DNA from: Lumbricus rubellus
Lineage: Eukaryota; Annelida; Clitellata; Crassiclitellata; Lumbricidae
Length of the DNA stretch: 64,000 bases
NCBI GenBank assembly: GCA_945859605.1
Contig: OX243822.1
Location: 22,335,644-22,399,643, forward strand
Reading direction: 5' to 3'
Below, one piece after another: positions 13,839-27,200 of the stretch; positions within the stretch are counted from its first letter, which is position 1; the number at the start of each line of letters is the position of its first letter. The translations under genes were made by a program, and so were the position numbers. Under the pieces are notes generated by a model, which saw nothing but the letters and a program-made list of their open reading frames with translations, searched no databases and was not told where the DNA came from.

Positions 13839-16800
13839 AGGTCTGTCTGTCTGTCTGTAGGTCTGTCTGTCTATAGGTAGGTCTGTCTGTAGATCTGTCT
13901 GTAGGTCTGTCTGTCTGCCTGTAGTTCTGTCTGTTGGTCTGTCTCTAGGTCTGTCTCTAAGTCTCTAGGTGTGTCTGTCTCTTGGTCTGTCTCTGTGTGT
14001 TTCTGAAGTGGGAAATTAGAGATAGCAATAGACAGTAGAACCTTTTGAACAGTTTGCTTCTATCTCTGTTGGTTGTTCTTGTTGCTTAATTATCAGCTTG
14101 CATGACTGTGTTTGCGTATAATTATATGTCTTATGCGTATTTGGATGAATGATCCTCTTTGTCTTCATTTGCTGTCGATTGTCCGTAAAGAGAAATGCAA
14201 TTCACCTTCTAATATACAATAGTGTTAGTAGCAATCTTTGCTCAGTTAATTATCATCCCTCACCTCCACCTTCTTCTGTGCTATATCATGCCTTCCTCGT
14301 TGTTTCTCCATGTCTATACACAGTTTCTTCATTCTCATATTCCTCCTGCTTCTTACTAGTCTTCATTTTTCTTCTCATTTTTCGTCTCATTTCTTTGTCT
14401 TTATTTTCCTCTTCATCGTTTAAATGTTTGAACGAGATGGACGTACGTGTCAGGCTTTACGTGCAAGTTATCTGACTCCATGCTTGCAGCTGCTGCCTTT
14501 GCAATTCATCGCTTTACCATAGGATATTGTGACGGTTGACCTGCACATTGGCTTTTGGCTATTGTTTTCTGTGGGCATTATCTCTTTGGAGAGGCGATGT
14601 ATGCCAGGTGAAATGGTGTGACCCACATATATCAGCTTGGATTGAAACTCATCATGGATTGAGTTGCACAGCAAATGAGTCTCTCGTCAACTGCAACATG
14701 CCGACGCTCTATCTTCCCTTCTTCCATTTATGCTGTGAAATTCTATGCCCTTCTTTTTCTCTTTCTCAGTTTCATGCTGTGTCTGCTTGTCTGTGCCCCA
14801 GAGTGAAGGCTGCTATTCGAGCAGGAATATAAAGTTGCTGTTTATTGTTTGTTTTGTGTGTCAAAGTGATGAATAGGAGGTTTAGGAGAGCTCAAGTGTG
14901 GCCACTTCTAGGTGATTGATTGCATACAATCGACTACTTCTATTCTATAAGTATATGCACTGAGATGCTTGCATGGTGTAAGTCACTAAGCTTCGTGTAT
15001 AGGAGCTGAAAAAAATGCAAAAATGAATATAATTATTATGTTGGCAACGTAATTTGATAATACCATGTTTTCTTTACATGGACTCGAAATATTTAGGATT
15101 GCACATTTTCTAGATATATATTTGTAAAGACACATTTCTTCGAATTTCGTGTAGGGTCATGTTCTTAGTGATTCTGAGGGTTCATAAGTGTGCTTTGCAG
15201 AGTCCAGTTGCATGATGCATCATATTCCTTTTTGGTTTTAACTCTTCTCGTAAAATATTATGGTCCACAGCCTTCTGTTCATTTTTCTAGGATGATTTAC
15301 AGTTTTCAAAGGATGATTAGCTGCATGTTGCAAACTTGCAATGTAACTTCTTTATGTGGAATGACTGTTGTTTTTCTTCTTCTGTTCTTACACCTGCATT
15401 ACTTCTCTTACATACGAGCACAACATGATGGCTTCTCTTACTTCTTCAAGGTTGCAAATTTTCTTTTAATTTCCCAGCATCATTGCATTCTAATGTTTAA
15501 ACAATCTCAATTTACATGCAGAGCTTTTTCAACCTGAATCCTAGACATCCTCTATTTCCATTGTCAGTACATCTTTTAACGCTAAATTCATCGAATCAGT
15601 TCGCCAAGCAACAACGTCTGTCACGTTTTCACTCTTCCTACCTTCCAGACAGCAACAAAGCTGTCGTCGTCATGTCTTCATCCAGTTGGAGATGATATTT
15701 CTTGTATACCAACGTCATCATTAGGCCTATACTCATTTTATGTTCTAAAAATTTATCCATTTTTGTCTACTGTTGTGTGGTGGTCTGAATTCTTACAGAT
15801 CTACTTTCCATCTTCATGGCCAGTTTTCATATAAAATTATGCATATAGGGCTATGATAGACCAATGTTACTCTAACCAATGTTACTAACTGAGATGGTGT
15901 TTTAAGTGCAGCTGGTGTTTTGTTGTCAGTGACAATTACTGACCAGTTCATCTGACTTCACAGCCAGAGGCAATTGGTAAAATCGATTTGCCTAATCTAC
16001 ATCATCATTTTCCTGAAATTGCATTTTCTATTGCAGAGTGTAGTTTTTTGTCTGACCATGGATCTGGAATTGTGTGAGGAGCATGTCGAACGAACGTGCT
16101 TTTATCATCTGCACCAGATTTTCGCACAATGCACTGTTCGCTCACAGCTCAAACCTAATGCATGTATTCTTGCAATGCGGATGTAATGTCAAGTCCTGAG
16201 ACCTCAGGACCAAGGTCAAGACTGAACCTCAAGACCAGGACCTTTGGTCTCAAAACCAAAACCAAGACTTTGAACCTCAAGACCAAGACCTTTGGTTTCA
16301 AAACCAAAACCAAGACTTTGAACCTCAAGACAAAGACCTTTGGTCTCAGAACCAAAACCAAGACTTTGAACCTCAAGACCAAGACCTTTGGTCTCAAAAC
16401 CAAAACCAAGACTTTGAACCTCAAGACCAAGACCTTTGGTCTCAGAACCAAAACCAAGACTTTGAACCTCAAGACCAAGATCTTTGGTCTCAGAACCAAA
16501 ACCAGGACTTTGAACCTCAAGACCTAGACTTTGAAAAATCGCAGTCAGACCTAAACATCGATTCATGACTAAAAAAATTTCAATTTGGACAATCCACTAT
16601 TTCAGTTAAATCGTGATTTTTTCCCACAACTCTAAATGGAGATGTCAGAGAAAGTCCTTTATACAAAATGTTATTTCAAATGCGTGATTGCATTTTATAA
16701 AAACATTTACTCAACATTTTCTGAACAAGACATGCCCTGTTGAACCTCATAAAAATTCCACCATGTGCAAAAAAGTGCTGAAGTATGCAGGTGCTGAAGT

Positions 16801-18258
16801 AGCTGGATTTAAATGTCAAATTGTGTTTCAGATTGTGTCTGTTTTTAAATACTTCTATAGTTTCTATTCTTGGTGAGTTTAATTGCAAAGTTGCCTGGTA
16901 GTCTATGAATGTAGGAGTGTCTATGTCTATGACAGCCTTAAACAGTAATCTCTGTATGTCAGGACATCTCTCAGCCACCTAAGTTTGTACAGAACAGAGG
17001 CTCTTCATTCTTCAGTAGCCATCTAATTGGTTGCAGAATGTCAAAGTTTGTGTCATGCCATTGCTTCACAGATTACACGATTTCATGGTTACAGGTCTAT
17101 GGCAGATGTCAACCTGCAGGGAGAGTGATTTGATTTACTTTTTCTGCAACCAACTGCTTTAAGTAATGTTTGAAATTGTGGTCAAAGTTAGATGATCTTT
17201 CTGTCTGTCTAGATGTCTGTATAATTTGCTGACTGAATGACTGGTTAACTTTAATATTCTCTGACTGAATGACTGACTGATTAACTGGTTAACTTATTCT
17301 CTGACTGAATGACTGACTGATTAACTGGTTAACTTATTCTCTGACTGAATGACTGAATGATTAACTTTATCTGTTGATTGCAGCATCTTAATCCAGCGCA
17401 GACAAAATTCTCCGATGATTGTTTCTACGTTGTGACAAGCGTCAATCGTCTGCCAAAGTCAGATGTTGAGGTTCTGTGGACGGCTCCTGCAAGTGGAACA
17501 GGATGTCTTGAATTCAGGTGAATTATTCTCAATTACATGATCAGCCTTATCCTTTCTTCACTTCTTATCATAATTTCTGCAAACTACTTTTTTCTACACT
17601 TGGACCTACAAGGAAGAGGAGTGTGGAAGAATTATGTATTGCTCATTTAATACAAAATATGTAAATCAGTGGCTGTTAGAATATAAAATGTACCTGAAGC
17701 TGGACATGCCATGATATAATTATCAGAGTACATATTATGCACATGTAGATCAGTAGGCTATATTGTTCATCACATCCTCTACAGTCATCACTTGGCTCCA
17801 GCTATGCTAGAAATCTAGAGAGACAGACAGGAGGGAAAGAGAGAGGCAGGGAGAGCGCAGAACTGAACTGAAATGGTTTAAACGATCGATTTCTGTATTC
17901 AAGTTTCTTCTATTGTTTCCTTCAACACTTACACGTGTACACAATACACATGCCTTCTGACTTTTATCTGACTTACAACAGACTTTACTGTCGTCCTCTT
18001 ACATGACAAAGTAAGTCAGTAAGGTGGGCTCAAAATCCATACAAACAATATTTAGATCATTTTCAGTTAATTTATTTGTTCAAGAAGAATTGTAATGACT
18101 TTTGACTATAATATTATAAATCTTAGTATAGTTAATTAATTAATATACTTGTTGCTTAGTGATGTCTGTTTAATATAATTTTAGAGCTACTGTGATTGAA
18201 ACGCAACATCTCTGGTACAAGGACGATGGCGCCCTCACTCGAACTTTATGCGAAGACA
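12878..18258 (+). CDS. SPON1: F-spondin exons 1-3 seen: C-terminal half of Reeler domain
   Basis: Exons 12878-12981, 17384-17517 and 18185-18258. The first carries RQRFLAFYLVAVP and ends ALGTFQ, the usual end of the Reeler core strand. The second has TKFSDDC and APASGTGCLEF, matching the TQF..NC and WIAPPAGTGC blocks of vertebrate F-spondin. The third ends YKDDGALTRTLCED, the YFQDEGSLTKKLCE block that leads into Spondin_N. Phases are 1/0, 0/2 and 2/1, and all acceptors are YAG. In vertebrates the Reeler and Spondin_N domains together form the part released from the TSP1 tail. Confidence 0.9.
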
Positions 18259-21200
18259 GTAATTACCATACACAATGCTCCAGTATAATTGTGTTCTACT
18301 GAATACTGTGGTGGATCCTTTTCATCTATCTGCCTGCACTTGTATTCGTGCAGGCTTATGTATACAATTTTTCATAGTGACTTAGGCCTCATTCAATTTT
18401 AACTAACTTTATTAGGCGGGATTTTTAAGCTGCAGTTGAATGGGTTTGTACCACTATAAGCCCCAGTGTACAGGCTGGGTTATGTCCATCATTTAAGTGA
18501 TCTTCTGTGTTACATTTCCTTATAAATTGCCATTGTTATTATTATTATTATTATTTATCTCATTTATTTATTTTTTAAATTTTAGTGACTTCTACTGCAC
18601 CAATGTCTGATGTGCAAGCCATGGGTTGATGGCACACATTACCAAGCCATGGTCAACATCCAGAAGATTGGTCCACTAAGAGAGTGAGAGACAGACAGAC
18701 AGACACACCGAGACACACACACAGAGACAGAGACAGGCACACAGAAAGAAAGAGTGGCAGCCTATGGGGGTAAAGCAATTTGAAATTGGTTTAAGTCTTA
18801 AGTTGAGAATGAGATCAGCTGAACAGAACAAACAGAATCAGGGAAGGAGTTCCAGAATCTAGCTTCAGATATTTTTACAACAAGATGGGTTCTGATCCAA
18901 CGGATGACTTCTGTGATGACCTTGATGCCCTTATAATCAGCCATCTGTGTTAATGAGGCTGGTTAAAGAGATGTTCGAATTGTCTGGTACGTAATTATCT
19001 GGTGCTGAATTCTTTGGCACCGAATCACCCTTCTCATACTCAACACCAAGGGTTGGCTTATAAATGTGTTTTGGTTTCTTAATGTGATCTTAAGGTATCA
19101 TCAATCTCTTTATGACTCTAAACCATGATCTTGTTTGTTTCAGCTGGTACGACAGATGGTGTCCACTCTGTGGAAATGCTGCCGGAATGTTGCGCATGTG
19201 GAACTGCTAAATACCAGATGACTTTCCATGGACTCTGGTCTGAACGTACTCATCCTAAAGACTTTCCTAAAGGTAACCATGGATACACGTCGTCGTTATA
19301 ATCTCCTTTGTGATGTTTTGGATCCAGTTTCTTTGGTTGTCTTCTTCTTTCTGTTCTCTGCCCTTAGGCAGGTTCGAATGTTTGACGTCTCCAATCTTCC
19401 CTGTTCTGTGCATTCTTTTTCAGCTTCTGATAAGGGGTCATTGCATAATTACGTAACGCTCGAGGGTGGGTGGGTGGGGTCATTGAAAACGTTACGAAAC
19501 GTTACGGGGGTGGGTGGGTGGGGGCAGCTGAACGTTACGTAACGCTTTGAACAAATTATTAATGAATATTATATTACCATCGAATGACACTTCAGACAAA
19601 TGGCGGGATCGAAGTTTAAACTTCGCGCGCGGCATTGATTTAAAACGTAACCGAAGCAGGCCTAGGTCTATATCTGAGGAAGATATGACAGCAGGCCGCA
19701 GTCAAATTATATATCTAATTCACTTACTAGCCTATATTAATTTTGCTACGAAAATATGGATTAGGCCTATAAATACGAATTCGCACATAGGTCTGGTAGG
19801 CCTAAATTTAAATTGATTTTTCGTAACTATCGTTACGTAACGCTGGGGAGGGTGGGTGGGTGGGTCAAGGGAAACGTTACGAAGCGTTACAGGGTGGGTG
19901 GGTGGGTCAAAATCGGTCATTTTCGGCGTTACGTAATTATGCAATGACCCCTAACCGTCTTTCATCATCCAGTCCAACAGTCTTTGTCTTGGTCTTCCTC
20001 TCGTTCTTTTCCCCTCTATTTTCCCCTCTATGATTGTTCTTAGCATCGAGTCTCCTCTGAGTGTGTGCCCTATCCATCTTCTCTGTCTTTCTCTAATTGT
20101 TTCTTTGGTTGTATTCATAATTATATCAAGACTCGTCCTTGTAGGTAAGTACCTCACATAGCGGTGCACAAAAAGGCAATGTAACTGATTCAGGCAACTT
20201 GTGTCTTTTGAGACAGTGTGAAAACATGTGCTGCTCAAGGCATATCAAGGGAGGACTGTGTTCCAGTGAGCATTGTGGGACGCCAAATGGCTTTAGTGGC
20301 CAAGCCTGAACTGGTCTGTGTCGATATTGTCTGTTCATCCAGGAAGGAGCACAGCCAAACCATAGGCCATCAGTTGATTCCAGAGTGCCGGTTGCTACAA
20401 TATAATATTTGATCTAATCACAGTTTCATGATTGTCCATGTCAAACACCACATGTAGTCATGTACAATTTTGTACATCTGGAGGAGTGCACAGTGTGCAG
20501 CGTGGCATGACCAGAACAATAGAAGAATGAAGCTGTTGTGTGTTCAGTCTCTTTTGTGTCATTGTCTCTGCCTTGCTCGCTGATGATGTCAGTGATTGAT
20601 CATATAGCTCATATTTTAGATGAAATGGAACTTACTCATCATGTTGTGAAGTAATTTCTGTGTAATAAATGCCATCTGGATTGACTAATGTTATAATTTC
20701 AAAATGTTTACACACCTGAAAATTAATGGTAACCCTTGTAAGTAACTTTGCTGTACTTGGTTTCTACCTTCTCTTTATAAATTTTAAAATAGTTTGAGTT
20801 GCAGTTAGTAGCTAGTTTTAGACAGTAGTTAGCTACTTTTAACTGCTGTGTGTACATTAACACTTGCTTGTGTGAACTGATTTTTGGTGCATGACAGAAG
20901 TAGTTGTATTGTATTGTATTGTATTGTATTGTATAAAACATGGTTGTATTGCAGATCATCAGTTGCTTCACTGGTCGAACATAGTGGGAGCTTCACACAG
21001 TAAACATTACACCATCTGGCAGTTTGGATCGCTGGCGTCGAAAGCTGTTGATGAAATCTGTCAACTTGGGCAGCCACAGTCCCTTGAAGAAGAGATGCGC
21101 AAACATGTAAGATGTGTGTCTTCATTCATCGTTTCACAATTAACTTGAAAATTTTCAGACGTAGGATGTCGTCCAATGGACCGTTGATACCGAGGCTATT

Positions 21201-24200
21201 ACAAGGTCTGAGATGTCATGTAATTGTAATTGTAATCGTACATTTATATAGCTCCTAGACCAAAATGACGATTGCTGGCAACATGAGTGGAGACCACGAC
21301 TGAGACCTTAGGACTTGGAGAATGTAATCGTAATCGTAAACTCTAAATTTCTAAAGCGCCACTCGAAAGCCAAGCGCGGGGCACCAGCTTATTCACGAAC
21401 GCTGCATTGAGTCAGAAGGGTTGTCCGATAGATTGGTCCGGGTCGAGATAATGCTAAGGCGTTTCACTAATACGATTGAGATGAAACTTAGTCTGCAGGG
21501 GCGCAACCAGAAAATTTTCCTGGGGGGTGCTCAGAATTTTTATTGTAAACGCCGAAGATGCAAAGCAGCGAGTACCGAGGGTAGGCCTACGAGGCCAATA
21601 CTGACTAGGGGGCCTGGGGGAGCGTCGTAAGCTTTCCCCCAGCGGGGTCTGGGGCGCAGCCCCAGAAACCAACGTATTTTTGTAAACTTTTGACATCAGC
21701 TAGAGCGCGTTTCAGGCTCTTGTTTGACAGCTGTAGGCCTATCTATAGGCAAGCTAGTCATGAACACTTCTGAAAAGCACGGTTTAGGACTTCAAAAATG
21801 CCCTTTTCGATTTGTTTAGATATGACAAATGTCTTGGCGGAATTAATAACAAGTGTTTACTCTAGCCCCTCCGCCCCCCTCCCCCCAATAACCAGTGTTT
21901 TATCAAGTCCCTTCTGTGGGAATCGAGGTTTTTTTCTAGTGAAAATCGAGCATCCGACGAAATATCTCCACAGCACGTGGCGCTGAGAGGGCAGTAGCTT
22001 TGGGAGGTGATGTGCCCCTTCACATCAGAAAGTTTCTAATTTCCACACTGCAATGGCAGCATTTTAAGCTGTCCTCTAAAGCAAAAATTGCTATATATAC
22101 TATTTTTCAGTGCTGATAGGAGTGGTTTAATCTTCAACGAATATGCTCACAATTATATAAAAAAAATTGAGTTTACACGTTTATTATGCTACCATTTTAA
22201 GATGTCAACTTAGCAAAATAGCTCTATTAATTCAGTGCTGATAAAAAAGAGTGATTTCAGATTTCAACATAGGCCTAGCAGGGAAAGGGGTTTGAGTAGG
22301 GGGATGGGCTTCCTCCTCAGCACAGAATTTTTGTTTCCACACTGCAGTAGTATCATTTTAGGCCGTCATTTTAACGAAATTTAACATATCATTGCTGAAA
22401 GACATGGTGTAAGACTTCAATGCCACTCTCCATTGCTTAATTTTTTAATTTCCATACTTTAATGGTAGGCCTTTAAGCTGTCATCTTAATACAATTGCTC
22501 ATTTTCAATGCTGATAGTCATAGATTTTATAAATTTTAAATTTAGCCTACATTAAAATTTTAGAGAGCGTTGCCTCGCAATTACTTAAAATTTTGTGATT
22601 TGCACAATGCACAGTGCACCGTGACTTTTAAAGCTGTCATTTTTACAAACAAACTCATGATTTTAGTGCTCAGAGACGTTATAATTGTAAGATTTCAATT
22701 AATGCCCCTTCCATCGTAGAAGAATTTTTATTTACACATGCTGTAATGAAAGCATTTTAGCTTGTTGTCGTAACAAAATTGTTCATTATGGATAAACAGT
22801 GGATTACACTGCAGAAATTTATAATATTATTTATGAAATATTTATGACATATTGGGGATATAAGTATCTCCGCCCCCTTACCACAAACTTTGGGGGTTTA
22901 AAACTTCAGAAGTTCAGACTGTTGCGACTGTTGCCTCACAGGTTACTTAGGCTACTTCTTCCCTATCGCCCTAAATATCCGCCATGACAGTAAGTTGTGC
23001 ACATTATAATATAGGCCTAGTTACCCTAGTATGAAATAAGATCATGGTAGGCCTATTATATGGCAATTTATGTAATTCAATCTAATAAACAGCAACTAAA
23101 AACTACTATCATTTTGTCAAATATTCTGGGTGAAAAATCATTTCTGGACGCTTTCGCCGCAGAAAATGTCTAGATCAAACATAGCTGACTTTATATATTT
23201 GAAGGAAAACAATAACTATAGGCCCAAATAAAATAGCACACACGGTACTATCAATTAAGTCGTAACATATTATCAATAAATTGGTGAGACACTGTAATGT
23301 AAAGGCACAGGCGTATCGCTATTAATGCTTATAATTGATCACTAGACAAATTCTCGAGACCAAAACAAACTCAGGTAGACCAGATAAACACTGAAATCTA
23401 GTGCTTTATGAACCACGAATTTGACTAAGATTATAATACAGAAAATTGAAGGAACTTGCTTGATTGTGTACCGATAATCTGAAAGACTGAAATGCCGAAA
23501 GATCCCCTCCCCCCCCCCCCCCCCACCCTCACCCACAAAAAAGTCATCGGATTTGGAAAAATTGCGTGGGTCACCTTTTGAGCCACCCCCCAGCACCCCC
23601 CCTAGGTGCGCCACTGTTAGTCTGTGGAAGTATAGTCAATACTTGACAGTGTGTTACTTTTTAACGTATGCTTTTGGTTGGTAGGTTCTGTTTGACAATG
23701 CTGTGTTTTACTTATGAGAGCACTTAGTATCTATCGCATTTTCAGCAACTTACAAAGCACGTGCTGTGCTATAGCAAAGATGATTGCTGTTGACCTCCTC
23801 CTTCATCAAGGCTTTGGACTGGCATGATAGAAAAATGGAAGTGACAGAGCTCATCTTATGGTTGAAGTCATGTATTTGTTCTGTCTGATATTGGATGTTT
23901 GCGTGCATAGAGCCAGGACATACGGACTGTCATCAAGACACCGAAGATACAGTGGAGCGACCCGCATGGTCTCGAACAGCTCCGATGGGCGCACTTTAGT
24001 GTTGACCGCAAGAACCACCTGCTGTCCATGCTCACCCGCCTTGGACCCAGTCCAGATTGGTGTGTAGGTAAGAAAAATGTGCTTTTTATGTATATAGAAA
24101 TGCATGCATACATGCAATGGTTATATTGTGTATGAATTGTATAAATAGCCAATGTAAATTTATATGGTATGTTATTTGTACCTGAGTCTTTTATGGGTCT

Positions 24201-27200
24201 CAAAAAGATATTTCTGTGTGAAATGTTGGAGCAGACTGAGTTGGTCATTGGTTGCACCCAGTGTACAACTGTACATACAGGTTGGGCCATAAAAAAGACA
24301 CCCCACCCCTACGGTTTTTTTCCAATATCTTGGCCAGAAGTAAGAATTTCGAAAGCATTAAATTCTTTATTACTACTTTATGTACTCTATGCCTTGAATA
24401 GGTGTGTGTCAGCCCATTATGAAGATCCATGTCATCAGTGTATGGTGTTTTGCATTCATGTGCTAAACAAAATTGTTTGAAATGACTGTTGCAGGTGCGA
24501 GTGCACTGAATCTCTGTCTCTCGAATTGTTCGTGGTCAGGCGACGTCGCAGTTGAACTCTTTCCATGGGACGCTGGCACAGACGATGGAATGTCTTACAT
24601 GGCAAGTACCCACAACTACCTTATCATGTTATCATCAGCACTTCCACCACCTCCATCCACCTCCTTCTTTAGCATCATCATCATCATCACCATCATCATC
24701 ATCATCTCTGCTAATTTGAAAGGATCAGTATGAGAATTGTAGAAAAATATCCGAGAGGTCAGACGTTGATTTATGTGGATTTGGGAACATGTGCAATGAG
24801 GATGCTGCTGTGGCATCCTAAGAAAGACTGGGGGTTGAACCCCCTAGAAATTCTCACGCTGATCAGGAAGCCAGTAATTGAAAAGCTTAAATTGTTATTT
24901 ATTGTCAGTCGTCAAAACTAAAGAGCAGTCCACCATCTAAGATCCAGCGTATCACGAACACCGACCCAGCTGATCCAGCGTCACCATTCTTTGGACCAGA
25001 GTCGCTGAAGCCGATGGCGCTGCTGAAACTGAGACGAATTCATCCAAAGCCAGAGGAACACGTCGTCTGCTCAGACCCTGGATTGTCTACAGCTAGCGAT
25101 GACACTGAACCACACATGGAAACATCCAGCAGCCAGTCTGCTGTTCTCGGCATTGATGACAGCCAACTGGCCAACGGTAGGTGCATCACTGCATCATTCT
25201 CGATGATCTGTAACTGACTATGGAGAGGAATGAAGCAGGTATGCTGACTGCAATGCAACATCGAGATAAATATCGAGATAAACGTTGAATCTATTTCTTT
25301 TGTTTTCATTCGTTAGTTCTATGTCTAGTTCTGATGTCCAATTGCTAGCTACTGTGATTGCAATGTTTACATTGTTCAGTCTTAGATTGTAAATAGAAAT
25401 GAAATGTTGCTTCTGAATTCTTTTCACAATGATCTCTCCTCTGTACCAGTCAACAAATCTGCAAATGTGACTTTACTTAGTAAACTCAGTAAATGCTCAT
25501 TGAGCAAGATATCAATAATCAGAAGGAAAATCTGACTAACCCAGAACACATGTTGATGAACATTTTAATGACAGGAGTTTACTAAGAGACCAAAGAAACT
25601 ACATTTGTGACATAATCTCAGTTGCTTTTAGTACAGTAAAAGTGCAAAACAAAGCTGGGTAGTGATCAGATATCATTGTCTACTGTAGGCAAGTAATCAA
25701 ACATTATATGAATGACCAAAATGAGAAATCACTGGTTAATTTGTAATACGTAAATTCATAAATAGTAATTATTACTTGCAACTGTTGTAGGTGGGAGTTG
25801 TACGACGACAGACTGGAGCGCTTGGTCAGATTGTTCGGTGAGTTGTGGAATCGGAGTGAGAGAGCGAACAAGGACCGCTACCCTACGGCTGAATCCACCG
25901 TCGTCATCATCGTCATCGTCGTCATCATCATCGTCGTGCTCAGATGCACTCACCAACTCAGAACATTGTTTTCGTAAGTCATTCACTCAGTTGCACTAGT
26001 GGCTTGGCTGTAATCCTTCCTTTTATAGTTCAACTTTCTTGTGAATGTGGGTGTTGAAAATAGATAATATGATAAAATTAATGCGACCAAGCTGTGATCT
26101 GCAGGGTTGAGCATAAGACGCAGTGGACCAGCGCTAACATGCTCAAACTCAATGCAAAGGTGCTATCACAGGTCGCTTTATGCTGAAATCAAACAAGATT
26201 ATTATGATGTTACTAAATATTTGTAAATTTACACGAATGTTTGAAAGCAAGCATACACAGGTGCAGTTTGGAGTTTGTTTTTCTATACAACAGTGAACTG
26301 TGAGACACGTACAGCAGCTGATGATGGTTCTTCGTGTGCTGTCACAAAGTGGAGTGACTGGTCGAACTGTGGCACGAACTGCGACTCTTTCACTCGCACT
26401 GGTACAAGAAAACGCTTCCGATCGTATGTGGATGAGAATGAGGATGAGACGATGAGGAGGTGTGAGGAAACAATGGAGGAAGAGGAATTGTGTCCCCCTC
26501 CAACGCTGACTGACTGTCCTGCGTTAAATCGATCCTCATCAGCATCTGCCTCTAACCATCCTCAGCACTGTAAGTCTGGTTCTCGTTCGTTAAATTACAA
26601 TTAATAATTTAAATAACTATTATTGTATGCAGATAGTATAATGTGAACTTTATTGAAGTTTTACTGTTTTTTTCTTTCCTTTTGAGCATCTTGTGATCAT
26701 CCTCAGCCCAAATTGCCAATGGATGTCTGCTGTGCCACATACATACAGTGGCGGCACCACCATAGGGTCTGGGGGGTCTGGTCACCCCCTGTGCCCCTAT
26801 TGGTTAAAAAATGGCGCCCTCTCGTCCTGTTCTGCTCCATGTGTACCGCTAGGAAGCTTAGCTAAGACACTCTGTCAGTAGAAAGATGAGTTGGCGAGGG
26901 AAAGGACTGGCCACTCGCCATTTTGTCCCACGACTAAGAAATAAAGTCACTATCGCATCATACACATTATTTTATTCATTAATTGTATTATATTGTATAG
27001 TATTGTATCTATAAATTTATATAGCAGCCATTGCTGCCTCATGACTAGCATATAAATGCGACTGGTCTTGTCTTGCTTCTAATCAGATATTTCAATGGTT
27101 GTGTCCCATCCTACAGCAGACGTCATCTCGTCTCCGTCGTCATCCTGCTCTCTTCTCGTTGACCCTGGTCCATGTCAAGGTCATTTCCTGCGCTGGCATT

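Noticed and set aside
16155..16566. Long overlapping open frames on both strands
   Set aside because: They arise from a 48-bp tandem repeat, a multiple of three, so any frame without a stop in one unit stays open. There is no gene context.
26745..26960. Another hAT element beginning CAGTGGCGGCACC
   Set aside because: I could not find a matching inverse end or an 8-bp duplication, so at best it is a remnant.
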